This document shows, piece by piece, positions 10,724 through 22,678 of a DNA stretch of 64,000 bases. Origin of the DNA: Anthopleura xanthogrammica. Its lineage: Eukaryota > Cnidaria > Anthozoa > Actiniaria > Actiniidae. The first letter of the stretch is position 1. Every line of letters starts with the position of its first letter. The DNA is taken from positions 4,903,259 to 4,967,258 of the forward strand of contig OZ025218.1 in the NCBI GenBank assembly GCA_964019055.1, in the 5' to 3' direction. The position numbers were made by a program, and so were the translations under genes. The notes under the pieces were generated by a model. It was not told the DNA's origin and ran no database searches. It saw nothing but the letters and a program-made list of their open reading frames with translations.

Positions 10724-13700
10724 CTAATGTTTTTTCTTGTACCAGGCACCTTTCTTAGCATGTGGAAAATGGAAGAGTTTTTGCCATTTAAATCTCTCAG
10801 TTTCTATCTTGGCATTCAATACCCTGAAGTAGGAAAAATGTATATAAATTAGCGGCTTAGTTAAGGAGCAACATAGCTTCGATCATAGCTGTCACATTGA
10901 CTGGAAAAACTACGTGTTAGTGAGCACGTTTTCCCATGCAAATCCCATTATGATATTTATTTCAAATTTAACGCCATTTCTCTTATATTCTTCTTTATAA
11001 GATGAAGCTTTCCCTCTTTACTAAAACAAACAACGCCTTTTGTTTGATAGAAACAAACCTGTCCAATAGATCCCAGTCCTCACCACCCCATCTGTATCTG
11101 AACTTTTCCACGTTCTCTCCACCAAAGGAATCCCAGTCTTGCTTATAAATACCTAGTAATCCATAACCCATTCCTTCCCAAGAACCTAAGAATAAAAGGA
11201 ATAGAAGCTTCTCGTTAACTTTGATAAAGTGTAATTTAACATTCATATATCTATAGTGTTTTTAGCATCGGTTCAGAATATGTATAAAAACCACAGGTGA
11301 TCGGCTGATATTCGTCTCCTTTTACGATAAACGTTGACTAATGTATGTACATGTCAATCAAAGAGACGGGTGGTCTTACCTTGTGGGTAGATGTCCGAAG
11401 CAGAGCACGAGAGCCTTAGGAGCTCAGGAAAGAAACACAGCTTCCCCTTTATTGTGTGCTACAGGATAAATAGAAGATTATAGTACAACAACAGCAATAA
11501 TACGAAAAGCAACAAGATAAACAGCAACAAAATAATGATAATAATATAGAAAGAACAACAGCAATAGAAACATTAAGAACAGCAACAATAGCAGCAGCAA
11601 AACTGACAACAATTTACAGCAACAGCAACAACAACTAGCAACAGCAACAGCAACAGCAAGAACAACAGCAATGACAAGAACAACAGCAACAGCAAGAACA
11701 ACAGCAATGGCAAGAACAAGAAGCAATGGCAAGAACAGTAACAACAATAACAACAGCAGCATAAGCAAAACAACAGCAACTGCAGCAGCAATACAACAGC
11801 TAAGGCAGCAACAACAAAAACAAAAAGAACGGAAATAGGCAACAGCAACAGCAAGCAATACTAGTAGCAAGAACAGCAACAACAACTCAAAGCTGTCTTC
11901 AATAACAACGCACCTTCCTAATGATGTCAAAGAAACATGAAGGAACTGTGATGTGCAAATCCATGAGAAATATTATACTATTTGGATCCTGGAAAACAGG
12001 TGAACATTATTTCGTAACCGTGTCAAACTGAAGATTTCATTATTTTAATTTTCAAAAAGGAAGTATGGTGTGGATGAATGGGTTGGTTGAGGAAGGAATG
12101 GAGGAAGGGGGAGAGGGATAAAGATGGATGGATGGATGGATGGATGGATGGATGGATGGATCACCTTTACTGTGGCGGCTCCTTCGTTTATTGCTTCAGT
12201 TTTAAAGAAACTTCCGCCTTTTTCCAAAAATGTAAAACTGAAATAAAATTGCCATTTCAATATCAAATCGAATTCAAAGTGTTACAACAAGTTCATTTTT
12301 AACGATGGAAGCGTGCATTTTAAATCTGATCGTAATCAAACTCAGTGATCAATGTATGCATTGCCGATGACACTCTTAGTACTAGCCGGTGTTAACCTGC
12401 AGGAAATGTAGCACAGACCCAGTATGGGAGATCGATATACTCCCAGTAATGGGCTCCTGGCCTGGGAATAGTTGACGTCATGCAAGCACCAGTAGACCCC
12501 GTATGGGAAGTCAAGGATAAATCACGATAGCAGCGTACTGACCTGTTTCTTAACACTGAATCCTGTAAATATTTCTCAGCTTCAAAATCTGTGCTGTTGA
12601 AATCTATTATCACAAGATGGAAGTTTCTCTCTTTGGTGTTCCGGTAAATCTGGAAAGATTCCATTGAGACATTATTTTTTCCTATTCTTTAAGGGTTTGC
12701 TGCGCGACCTTCAGCTTGGCTAAGTTTTCCCTTGAGTATTTCTCTCTTAATAAACCGTTTTATGGTTTCTATCTTGTCCCCAGACCGAGCCAGACCACTA
12801 ATCCCTTGCACTTTCTTTAAGTCACATGTTAATATATCTTAGCTTCGTCCGAAAGTTCGGTGACGAAGAAATAAATCACGTAAAAATGGTTGATGAAACA
12901 ATTTCTATATAAAAATGTTATGTTAACTGTAGTACCTTTGCTAGTTCATCTATGATATACTTGACCCAATAGCCGTAATTAAGAACTGAAAAAAAGATAT
13001 TTTAAAGATTTAAGAAGACCTGAAAAGGTGCATATCTACTATTTAAACCGATACATGCAGTTGGAAATTCGCGCGTCTACCAACCAAAACGAGCTGGATA
13101 ATTTGACTTCCGGCAAATGGTACACGCGTCTACCAGAAGAACCAAAAAGAGCGGGAAAAGTGAATTACCTCCAAAGACCGAGTTTTCCAGAATTTTCCAA
13201 TCGGATTGACACATACCATTTGTTTTTCTGGGGTTATTTTTTTGTGTAAATGGTAAGTCCTCCTGAAAGACGGGGGGGGGGGGGGGGACGACACCCAAAT
13301 GCATAAGCGCATGCCATAGATCCCTTGCAAGATATCCCCAATGGAATACAGCTCAATATTGAGAGTATAAAACAGTACAGTTTCACTCTACTGAGAATAA
13401 TGGAATTCATTGAACTTCATAGTTATACTTATAAGGGGTGCATATACAGACATAAAACCATACCTGGTAATATAATATAGATCTTGGTGTCTTTATTCCA
13501 CACCATTCCCTCGGGGTAACAAAGATCGATTGTCGTTTCATTGTGAGCCTTGTGGTATTTCTTGCTGAACTTGTAAACGTATTCAGACAGCCGCACTGAT
13601 TCATCTGAAAAAATGGTTTCGAAATCCTTTTTCATGATACCACTATTAATTACCAGAATCCTGTACGAATTATTTTTCTTATTCAAATGTTTGGATTCCT

Positions 13701-15081
13701 TTGGGAGTCACAAGATAATATACCTCTTTACCTTGGGCATATTTACCCATTTCAGACCACCTATCATTCCCTAGAGTATCATTTCTTTGTTTAACGGTTG
13801 CGCATGAGAAGGCAAATGAATCAAACAAAGAATGATATTCTCGAGAGAATGACACTTGGGTTGAAATGGGAAAACATTACGCTCAAGGTAAAGAGGTATG
13901 CACACGTTACGTCAATGCAGCTCATCTTGGAAGACAAAATAAAATAATTTCAATTTCCTGAGAATTAGAAACCTATTGTTTTGTCCTCCAAATTGAGCTG
14001 CATTCCAAAGTGTTGCAAGGGGTCTATTCTCTTCATTTGTGCAATAAAAGGCCAACGTCATACCATTCTGATAGTAGTGGCATTTAAACGTGATGAGGGG
14101 AAGAGAGAATTACGTTGTATTCATCTTCTCGTGAATTACAAGTAAACTTCTTACTACTTACCTTTTCCTTGAACTCTAAGTTCCTGAGAAAAAGTAAAGA
14201 AACCACAAAAAAAAAACAGAAAAACAATTTTACTTCAAATCGTATACAGCTATTTCAAAAAAAGTTGGTGAAGGTTTTGTTGCACCTTCCTTCACCAACC
14301 GTTTTTGGAATAGCTGTTTCGCCTCATAGATATGTTCGCTTACTGTTTGAATATATGGAAGTTTTCGTCCTTCAAAACCTCCGAGCCCCTGTATTTACTT
14401 ACCAGTTCCAGCAGATAACGAATTCCTTTCACAGGGTCGTGTTTTTTCTCCACATTCAGAATTTGCTTCAGCTTGTACAAATCTCTGAAAGGAATAAGCA
14501 AGTGGTAGTGGTAGTGGTAGTGGTAGTGGTAGTGGTAGTGGTAGTGGTAGTGGTAGTGGTAGTGGTAGTGGTAGTGGTAGTGGTAGTGGTAGTGGTAGTG
14601 GTAGTGGTAGTGGTAGTGGTAGTGGTAGTGGTAGTGGTAGTGGTAGTGGTAGTGGTAGTGGTAGTGGTAGTGGTAGTGGTAGTGGTAGTGGTAGTGGTAG
14701 TGGTAGTGGTAGTGGTAGTGGTAGTGGTAGTGGTAGTGGTAGTGGTAGTGGTAGTGGTAGTGGTAGTGGTAGTGGTAGTGGTAGTGGTAGTGGTAGTGGT
14801 AGTGGTAGTGGTAGTGGTAGTGGTAGTGGTAGTGGTAGTGGTAGTGGTAGTGGTAGTGGTAGTGGTAGTGGTAGTGGTAGTGGTAGTGGTAGTGGTAGTG
14901 GTAGTGGTAGTGGTAGTGGTAGTGGTAGTGGTAGTGGTAGTGGTAGTGGTAGTGGTAGTGGTAGTGGTAGTGGTAGTGGTAGTGGTAGTGGTAGTGGGTG
15001 GCGATAGTATTTTAGTACATTTCCATACCCTTTAACTTCCTTTAACTTTTCCATGTATTCCTTAACAATCTCTTCGACTTC
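10724..15081 (-). CDS. Gene B: catalytic C-terminal exons of B4GALNT3/4-like N-acetylgalactosaminyltransferase
   Basis: Eleven exons, all phases consistent, 302 codons plus TAG: 15029-15081, 14403-14484, 14162-14183, 13464-13604, 12936-12985, 12543-12649, 12165-12237, 11914-11988, 11380-11458, 11059-11185, 10724-10823. The order of motifs follows human B4GALNT3 throughout: [57 protein letters not shown] (the position of the metal-binding D-x-D/H motif), [29 protein letters not shown] and the end [11 protein letters not shown]. This is the chondroitin-GalNAc-transferase fold that acts in the Golgi lumen on UDP-GalNAc. The 22-bp micro-exon (ELRVQGK) is needed to keep frame and restores the family alignment. 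Introns carry a hexamer array, a CAA/CAG tract and a tetramer tract. It pairs with the N-terminal exons at 22965-25432. Confidence 0.88.
11480..11890. repeat. Degenerate CAA/CAG repeat (gene B intron)
   Basis: About 400 bp of aacagcaacagcaat-type sequence between exons 11380-11458 and 11914-11988. On the gene strand it reads TTG/CTG. It creates long Leu/Val/Cys frames that are not genes. Confidence 0.9.
12125..12161. repeat. (GGAT)n adjoining a splice donor
   Basis: About nine tetramer units. On the gene strand CCAT repeats begin within 7 bp of the donor GTGATC of exon 12165-12237, so length changes here fall in the donor-proximal intron. Confidence 0.9.
13721..13898. mobile_element. Fold-back MITE, CCTCTTTACC family
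   Basis: Ends tacctctttaccttg and caaggtaaagaggta, with complementary inner arms (acccatttcagacc, ttgaaatgggaaa). TA flanks both ends. Relatives are at 47603-47768 and, half only, at about 34557-34640. It lies in a gene B intron. Confidence 0.7.
14502..14996. repeat. Hexanucleotide array (GTGGTA)n, about 82 copies, filling a gene B intron
   Basis: Uninterrupted hexamer repeats occupy about 495 of the 544 bp between exons 15029-15081 and 14403-14484, leaving about 17 bp before the acceptor and about 30 bp after the donor. The unit has no stop in some frames, producing long Val-only and Pro-Leu frames that are artefacts. Confidence 0.97.
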
Positions 15082-15409
15082 CTAAAGTGCAACAGTTCAG
15101 ACCAACATGCATGAATATAATATAACACTTGACATGCAAGAAGGAGGTATTGACGACCTTCATCCGAGAAACCAAATGCCCAATGACTTTCAAACTTTCA
15201 AATCAAAATACGAACTATTTCTAGAGCGAAAAGAAATTCCCAACGTATCTCAGCATGTTGAGCAGGAAACAAACCTTTTTATCGATAATTGTGTTCCCTC
15301 CTGAAAATAACGACGTCTTATCGTCAGGATAAACCTCTGAATGCTTGACCTGCAAAGTTAATGCAAAAGTAGGTCACTAAGTTGTTTAAATAATTAATAT
15401 TTGACACTG

Positions 15410-15550
15410 AGAACACTGCACAATACGTCGGAGTCCATTTTGGCGTTCCTTTTGCTCTTCAAGAAGCAGATCTAGAGACTTGGACAAATCGTAATAGCTG
15501 TTATTACTGTCAAGATTGTAGACAAATATTTTCTTATTTTTAAGTTATAT
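15410..15550 (-). CDS. Possible linker exon of gene B
   Basis: A minus-strand frame of about 50 codons includes YNLDSNNSYYDLSKSLDLLL and LLEEQKERQNG. It lies where the family has the segment just before the catalytic domain, and the spacing of D, Y/W and LDF-like residues is weakly similar. No clear splice pair could be assigned, so it may be chance. Confidence 0.25.
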
Positions 15551-15690
15551 AAGCAAGACTTATATGGGTCAACACAATGCAAAGCTGACCCAAACCAATG
15601 GTATCTGTAATATCATTCTGTATGTCACTGAAAGAAGCGCTAGTTCTTCTGTTGATCGTGACCACTTAAAGTTTTTGATCTATAGCAAGT

Positions 15691-15911
15691 GAGTATGAAG
15701 TAAGAGAGCACATCTCCTATACTGACATCTATCCCCATGAAAATTATTTGAAAATCTATTTTCATCTCCGCGCGCAGCCTAAACTGAATCAAGAATCCCA
15801 TGAAAAAATATGTCAGGATGCGCGCCGACCTAAAACTAGCTTCGCGCGGAGCTAAAAATAGATTTTCAAATAATTACCAGAGCACAGAGATGTGCTCTCT
15901 TATTTCATATT
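15691..15911. repeat. Fold-back element
   Basis: Arms gagtatgaagtaagagagca and the complementary tgctctcttatttcatattc, plus inner pairs around gaaaatctatttt and a loop rich in cgcgcg. Non-coding, within the large gene B intron region. Confidence 0.7.
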
Positions 15912-16229
15912 CTCTTGTCTACAGCGATACTTTATATGACGTAAGGCTTTGTCATTCATGTGCCCACCAGAGATGGGTTGGATTGTAAAACAAGGCAAAT
16001 TGTGAAGAGTATTGGTTTGCATTGGTATGGTTGGCATATTACCATCACGATGCTATTGTTAGTAAACATATGCATGAAGTATCACTGTTTTTGTATGAAG
16101 AAGTGGCAGTTGGATTCGTCCACAGTCCTTCTCTTCTTGGCGGTGACCAAAAAAGGACCGCGGGATCTGGAAACCGAGAAATTTACGTATCTTTACGTAG
16201 GCATACAAAGATTACTGGAATTTGTAAAT

Positions 16230-16347
16230 ATTACCAAGCCCCAAAAATATCCAACGAATTCACCGACGTTATTTCTTGGTTTGTAGGTAGGATCGTAAGG
16301 ACACATTTTGAGTACGTCTGATACTTGACTGTGATCGAGAATGGGAT
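16230..16347 (-). CDS. Probable middle exon of gene B (CPY segment)
   Basis: After a tttactcatgttag acceptor at 16348, one frame reads PILDHSQVSDVLKMCPYDPTYKP. This resembles the [21 protein letters not shown] stretch between the PA14 and catalytic domains of human B4GALNT3. Further on, in the same frame after an in-frame TAA near 16190, comes VDESNCHFFIQK, resembling the following MET-NKCFYQ stretch. Only a 30-bp GT..AG interval would remove the stop, which is too short for a normal intron, so the exact splicing or a disabling mutation is open. The opposite strand is also open here (16022-16321). Confidence 0.45.
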
Positions 16348-16415
16348 CTAACATGAGTAAAATAAGTTAGCAGGTTACAGGGGAGGTAGAGGACATGACC
16401 GGGGTGTTTGGTATA

Positions 16416-16556
16416 TAGACCCCTTGCATTACATCCCGTCTACCTGGGGGTCAAAGCAATAATAAAAATATCAACACCTTTTCAATCCTAAAGAGGAAGA
16501 AGGGAATCAGTTATTTTGTTATGACCCCCAATTGGGAATGAGTGCAAGGGATCTAT
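16416..16556. mobile_element. MITE, tagaccccttg family
   Basis: Terminal inverted repeats tagaccccttgca.. and ..tgcaagggatcta, with inner ctacctgggggtca against tgacccccaattggg. A second, shorter member is at 31729-31835. Confidence 0.75.
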
Positions 16557-16864
16557 TGTTCAGCACTGCAGCTGTTATCAAGAATTCTCCTGTGAGAACA
16601 AAATGATAAAACAAAAACGAAAATACAACTTTTGAACTGGCGAATCATTGACATCTCGTTTCTTTTTCTGAAATTGTGTCGCGCGCTGACAACGCAACAA
16701 AAAAATGAAATTGCATTGCAAGCGCGAGAAAAAATTACAGATTGTATCGGCAGCTTAACTCCATGTGCTATTCTCCTAAAATATTTCTCTATTAAGACAA
16801 AAAAAATATGTTTGAAAGAAATCATTATGCGAATGTTAGCTGCTATAATAAGTACTGATTATCA

Positions 16865-17045
16865 AGCTACGGACACACGGTGCAACATTGCGCGGAATGT
16901 TGCAGGCAATCGATGTTGCGAGTCTTGCCACACGTTGCAATTTGTTGCACGCAATGTTGCTGGAGTAGAAAACGATCCTACTTCAGCAACATTGCCTGCA
17001 ATATTACGCGCAAGTTTACAAAGAAAGAACATTTTTGATTTATGC
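16865..17045. repeat. Dyad-rich GCAACATTGC repeat
   Basis: Irregular repeats of gcaacattgc, caatgttgc and gaatgttgcaggcaat in both orientations. No coding potential supported. Confidence 0.5.
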
Positions 17046-17296
17046 AAGGAATTTTAACCGCAACTGAGAAGAAAAATGGAGAAAACAATCAAACAAAACA
17101 GAAACAAAACAAAGCAAAGCAAAACAAAAAACACACAACATGGTGGCTGATGGGTAACTGAGATTAGAAAGATCTCTTTCTTTCGGTTGCTTACATTTCA
17201 AACACATTTCTTCTCGTTTGTCTTTAATGTGCCTTGGGACAATAGGAGGCACCTGGTTGATAAGAGAAAAGCCAACCAAATGAGCAACAGATATGA

Positions 17297-17548
17297 ATCA
17301 ACCAATCATGTTATTAGGTCTAACAAACAATCATCTTATCGTCCAATCATGAACAGCCACGTCATGCGTCGTCTTTGTGTATCAACCAATCATGTCATTA
17401 GGTCTAACAAACAATTATCTTATCGTCCAATCATGAACAGCCACGTCGTGCGTCGTCTTTATGAATCAACCAATCATATCATTAGGTCTAACAAACAATT
17501 ATCTTATCGTCCAATCATGAACAGCCACGTCATGCTTCATCATAGTGA
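17297..17548. repeat. 84-bp tandem repeat with CCAAT motifs, 3 copies
   Basis: Units begin atcaaccaatcat at 17297, 17381 and 17465, followed by a diverged partial unit (gaattaaccaatgaagag) that is also the first sequence of this window at copy A. Each unit carries two ccaatcat motifs. Confidence 0.85.
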
Positions 17549-17816
17549 ATTAACCAATGAAGAGTCAAATGACTTGCGTGACTGAATCAACCAATCACGT
17601 CATATTTTGCCTAACGATACGTCGCGTCATTTTAGCGACCAATCATCATTTGCTACGTTATAAGAACTTGGGTCAATATCCTACCACTCTAAGAAACAAT
17701 GGTAAATGTTCCACTAGAATACAATTAAGCTGTGTTGAACGACCTTCTGACAAGCGAGTATCTTCAGCTTAAGATTTAAAAAAAATTAAAGGATTAATTA
17801 TTATAATCTACTGATG

Positions 17817-18300
17817 ATGGGTTGGACTGGGTTGGACTGGGTTGGACTGGGTTGGACTGGGTTGGACTGGGTTGGACTGGACTGAGCTTGACTAGGGTAG
17901 ACTGGGTCGGACTGGATTAGATGGATGTTTGCGTTGGATATTGCACGGTTGAACATTGTTGGGTTGGGTTGAATTGTTCTGTCTGTTGATTGGTTAGTTG
18001 ATGAGTAGGTTAGCCTGTTGTTAGACTAAGTTGGGTTAGACTAGAATATGCTGTGGTTGGGTCGGGTTGGTTGGTTAGTCGGTCAGTCAGTCAGTCGTTT
18101 AAATTAGTTAGTCGGTTAGTTGGTTGTCCAGATAAGTTATGGGTTAGTTGATATGGTCGGAAGCGGATTGTTTAGACTGGGTCGGGTTGGTTGGTTAGTC
18201 GGTCAGTCAGTCAGTCGTTTAAATTAGGTAGTCGGTTAGTTGGTTGTCCAGATAAGTTATGGGTTAGTTGATATGGTCGGAAGCGGATTGTTTAGACTGG
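17817..18300. repeat. ggttggactg decamers and a tandem 120-bp unit
   Basis: About six to seven gggttggact units (copy A has two at about 301-320). These are followed by G/T-rich sequence in which about 120 bp (gggtcgggttggttggttag through gcggattgtttagactgg) is repeated back to back at about 18060 and 18180. Confidence 0.85.
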
Positions 18301-18772
18301 GTTGGGTTGGTCTGGGTCATACTAGAGTTGGGTTAGCTGGTTGGCTGGTTAGTTGGTGGTTTTTTTTTTTCGGTCAGTTTATGAGTTTGTTGTTGGTTTG
18401 GTTAGATAGCTGATAGTTCGGTCAGTTTATGGGTTGGTTGGAGGGTTGGTTCGTCTGCATTGAGATGTTATTTGGGTGGATGTTGCTTGTTGTCGGTTAT
18501 CAACTCGACCAGTACACTGCAATCCAGACCGGCATTACTTACGCAAATATAGAGACAAAAGTTTTGAATCAATGACAGTAAAGTTTCCTTCCTTCATTAC
18601 TGGTGTCTGCCACTGAAAATAGAGAGAACGCTGATGATAACTCATATATATATTTATCCCACACCATAGAAAATACAGCCAATCAGAGAGCAGGAAAGCC
18701 GTTGTATATTCGTCGGTATTCCACTCTTCCTTCCCATCATGCACTGCGCTTTGAATCTACGCATTTGTATTT

Positions 18773-18926
18773 TATACGATGGTTTCTCGTGGCATACCTT
18801 GGATATTCCACTCATCACTTGTATTTTCTTTGTATACACACTCGCCTAAAGTCTCGTGTGTATACTAGAAACTGCAAGTGAATCGTGGGATATTCCACGG
18901 TATGCCACGAGAAACCATTGTATATA
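18773..18926. repeat. Fold-back element with CTCG-type loop (copy B)
   Basis: Counterpart of 602-755 with a few substitutions; loop cactcgcctaaagtctcgtg. Confidence 0.75.
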
Positions 18927-20021
18927 TGGATCACGCTCCGTGTTATTCCCTTGAGTACTATTTCATTGTTAATTTGTAATCCCCTTACCTGATTATATTT
19001 GCATAAATTCTTTTCACAATGTAAAAGTAACTGGCGTGTATTTCTTTTGTCGCGCAAAATGTTCGTAGGTTGAAAAGAGCGCATGCTTTTAAAATTCAGC
19101 GACCCTTTCTGGGGTCTCTAAAATTGGCAGGAATAACGTTGGAAAAAGTCCTTCGTCCAGCGCGTAGCCACCATCGCGTGTGTTCCTGTTTGGGCTGCCT
19201 GTGCCTTATTCAGCGTGAGTGAACTAGTACGAAGACGAAGGATTTCGTGCAGTTCCTTGTGCTTATTGCGGGAAAAGCCAGAACTAATCTTTAAAATGTT
19301 GTCTTGCTAGGTGCATGATGATGTACTTACTGCTATAATAAGGTGTCCTTTACTGGCCTGGTTTCGATGAAGAGCCTCAAGATAATAGTCTTGTCCAGCT
19401 GTAAGACTACACAGGAATTAAAGATAGGTAGAATTAGCAAGAATCTCTCCCCCCCCCCTCCCCCTTTGGTTTTACGCAGCTCTGAAAACAACTAACTATA
19501 TTTCGAGACGTCTGGGTTTTTGGCTTTTTTCAATCAATTTTTCATTTTGGTGAGACAGTATTTTTTTTGATCGACGGTTCCCAGCCAAAATCTCAGACGC
19601 CTTGGGCTGTGTTGGCTAGATATGGTGTAATGAGCTGATGTAATGCTAATAACGGAGCTTAGCACACGACCAATCCCATTGAACTCGTCGAGATTTAGTA
19701 AGAAACTCGTCGAGTTTTCGTTACATGAGACTTAGGAAATTGTCGAGATCTCAATAACAATGAAGTGGAACTCTACAGTGTATTTGCCAAACACCACTAA
19801 GTGTAGGAATGATTCAATACATAGTGTGGTAAACTGAACAAGTTACGACAACTCAATGGCTTATGGCATTAACCGCTTTCCATACATACACTATTCATAC
19901 TTACTTGATTGGTTGTGATATTTGGGTTTTGTATTTACGATAGTCTTTTGGTTTTGTCGAAGCTCCGTCCGTTGTGTCAGGCTGTGTAAAACCGCAGGAC
20001 AAAATAATCAGTAATAAAAAC

Positions 20022-20059
<38 letters not shown>

Positions 20060-20542
20060 CAATAATGATATTTTATTGACAACTCCTATAAATAGAAATG
20101 ATTATGATAAGTAGCATTGGATCTAATGTATAAGCACTTATGTTTTTGTATAATAAGTAGAATATAACTAGCCGTTTCACTGTAATTAAACACGGATTTT
20201 GGTAATCATATCTAAGTATGAAACCTTTCCCAACTTAATTACACTTTTCTAACTCTTTCAATGATAATTTGCTACGTTCAGAGCATCAAAAGGTTTAGTG
20301 TTTCAGAACATGTATTGACTCATGTTTAACATTCTCTCATTTGGTTTCTGGTGGTTTCTCGCAACATCTTGTGATCAGCTTTCCTCCTGGTTACCCCCCA
20401 ACCGCAATGTATTATGTGGAATGTGAAAGTAGTGAATATTTTTCCATTTCAAATTTCTTGGGTAGAAGTATCATTTTTGAGCCATATTAGTTTATCTTTT
20501 TAAGGTAAAGAGAGAAAAATACTCACGGGCATGGTCTATTTA

Positions 20543-20765
20543 TAACTTATTGCGATTTTGAGCCGCCAATACGAAGCCAAGAAGGCCAATACGGAATATA
20601 TTTTCCCAATTCTCCGAACGCCGTCAATATAACCCGTATTGGCGGCTCAAAATCCCAATACGTTTTGTATCGCGATTTTTCTATCGCGCGGTAATTCTCA
20701 GCCGACAATAAGGGTGTATATTGGCGGCTCTCTCCCGATCAAGCTTATAGGAGAATCGCGATACT
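20543..20765. repeat. Fold-back element, gattttgagccgcc family, intact relative
   Basis: Two inverted modules (gcgattttgagccgcc with ggcggctcaaaatc; atcgcgatttttctat with ataggagaatcgcgat). It provides the uninterrupted reference for the element split at 8187/9394. Confidence 0.7.
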
Positions 20766-20801
20766 ACCTGATATCAAGCATTAGTGCCAAACATTGATTT
20801 T

Positions 20802-21070
20802 ATCTGGGCTGATCTAAGTCAGGGCACGGCTAACTCACAGATTGAACCATGAAATACCCTCTGGGCTGATCTAAGTCAGGGCACGGCTAACTCACAGATT
20901 GAACCATGAAATACCCTCTGGGCTGATCTAAGTCAGGGCACGGCTAACTCACAGATCAAAAAATTCTGTAATTTAGCATGTTAGGTTTTGCGGAGGGCCG
21001 GAGGAAGGCCGAAGAACCTGGAGAAAACCCCTCGAATCAACTGAAGCAGAGACCTAACACTCTTCTCAAG
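20802..21070 (-). repeat. 57-bp tandem repeat joined to a SINE-like tail
   Basis: About 2.8 copies of a unit containing ctgggctgatctaagtcagg and aactcacagattgaacc run into gcggagggccgg..ggagaaaacccctcgaatcaac. That tail is the motif found in the SINE-like copies at 42607-42785, 50409-50680 and 58360-58530. Confidence 0.6.
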
Positions 21071-22401
21071 AGTGTAAAATGTTTTCATGATAAATAGAGG
21101 TTTCTCACGGCACTCATGTTCAAAGATAGGAACAATGCATTTTTTTTTTTGCATGACAAGAGAAGGTATTTTCCAAAGGAGGATATTTCTATTGATTTGC
21201 ACTAAAACATGGCTGACGGGGAAAACACTTTGTGATATCTTAAAACTGCGGATGGCCCTCAAAATCGAGAAGGCAATTATTAGAACTGTTTGCATTGATC
21301 ATGAATGTTGTCAGTCTAAATGCCACTTTTGTATCCCAGCACGTCGTCGTGTAATGTTCGAATTCACAGAAGTCAAATTTTGATGTCAAGATTTGAGAAG
21401 CCAATCACTTGAGCTGTTAACGTTAGATCAATAATGTCAGTTCAAAATCCAAGTTTGTATCTAAGCATGTCAAGTAATCTTTACAGAAGTCAGATTTTGA
21501 TTGTCAATGTGGCAGAGTTTGACGTGGTGTCCGTTCTGACTGTCATCCTGTCTTAAGGACTGAATTGTATTGCAACCTCGGGCTATTTTTGTACAAGTCC
21601 TTTGAATACAAGCTCATATAGGTCACAAGCCCAAGAAAGAAAAACTAACTTCAATGGACTAGTTCGACGATACGGCGGCCATCTTGAATCTAAATTAATG
21701 AAAAGGACCGAAATGCCTGGGTATACGTAGAATCTGATGAAGAAAAAAACAAATGCTGGCTTTCTCTGGCCCTATCATGTTGGTTGATATCGTCGTATCG
21801 TCGAAGTACTCCATTGGTCTCACATCATTTATATAATTTTTTCCCGTTCTTTTCTTTTCTGTTCTGTTTCTGTTCTTTTCTATTCTGTTTTTCCCTTATA
21901 TTTTTTTCTAGATATTTTCCGGCTTTTTTTATATACATGAGATTCGGAAATAGGAAATCATAATAACTCAAAATTGAATATCGAGTAACTTGATAAGTAG
22001 ACTTTAGCAAAGTCCTGACTAAAGCACAGACAGCCCAACCGGGATCACGCGACTTTGAAGGTCGCTTCTTTTTTTTCACTTCTTTTACGCTCGTGACTCG
22101 ATCTGTTAGAGTCTCAGATCAGAGATGTCGGCTTGGTGCAAGTCTAATTGCTAAGATGAGAAACTAAGCATGAGGCAACACAAAAGAATCACTAAATTTA
22201 ATAATAGTACTCTGAAGAAAATTTCTCGATTCTGATTGGTCGAGAGCACTAAAATTAGAGTGTTAATAGATACTCCGTTGGGATACCAATTAAGTCGCTA
22301 AACAAAAATCTTTTTATGTATTTCAGTTGTCCTTAATTAGAATTTTTTGGAGAAAATCTTGTTTTTATAAAATTTTGTTCAGTGAACTATAAATTAAAAA
22401 T

Positions 22402-22678
22402 CACACGACTTTCTCATACAATTTGGAATTGATAGCCACTCTTAATGTTTTGAAAGTTCTTTAATTGCACACGCCTAAAGGCTCAAAAACATTACTCGTA
22501 CCTATTAATTTCCAAATTGTAGAGTGCATTCAGTAAAAGCGTGAAACACTAATTACTAAATTGTGCAAAATAGTGCTAGTTAAACAAAAGAAAACAAAAG
22601 AATTAGCATAAAATAGTACAAAATAGTGTTACTAATGTTTCATGCTTTTACTGAATGCACTCTACTCGTGGTCGTGCA
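22402..22678. repeat. Fold-back element of copy B, centre partly deleted and interrupted by a MITE
   Basis: Same element as 4578-4729. The distal half of one arm (agcctcgtgcaattacaag) is missing and 22522-22662 is inserted in the other arm. Confidence 0.7.
22522..22662. mobile_element. 141-bp MITE with TA target-site duplication
   Basis: Terminal inverted repeats of 32 bp with three mismatches, starting gagtgcattcagtaaaagc. TA flanks both ends (22520-22521 and 22663-22664). The empty site ttgtactcg is preserved at 4712-4720 in copy A. TA duplication suggests mobilisation by a Tc1/mariner-like transposase; no family name is assigned. Confidence 0.9.

Noticed and set aside
12360..12540. Continuation of the frame after exon 12543-12649 ([14 protein letters not shown]..)
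   Set aside because: It runs past a good donor (GTCAGT) and does not match the family; the next exon at 12165-12237 restores the alignment in phase.
14115..15035. A 306-codon open frame (mostly Val) and the opposite 219-codon Pro-Leu frame
   Set aside because: Both are produced by the GTGGTA hexamer array in an intron; the real coding parts are the flanking small exons on the minus strand.
15107..15304. 65-codon plus-strand frame with protein-like composition
   Set aside because: No family match and it lies in a gene B intron antisense to the gene; could be a transposon scrap, not supportable.
21825..22079. Minus-strand frame SRDPGWAVCALVRTLLKSTY.. conserved at about 4090-4200
   Set aside because: Conservation is explained by the duplication; the copies differ without regard to codons and no splice pair or family was found.
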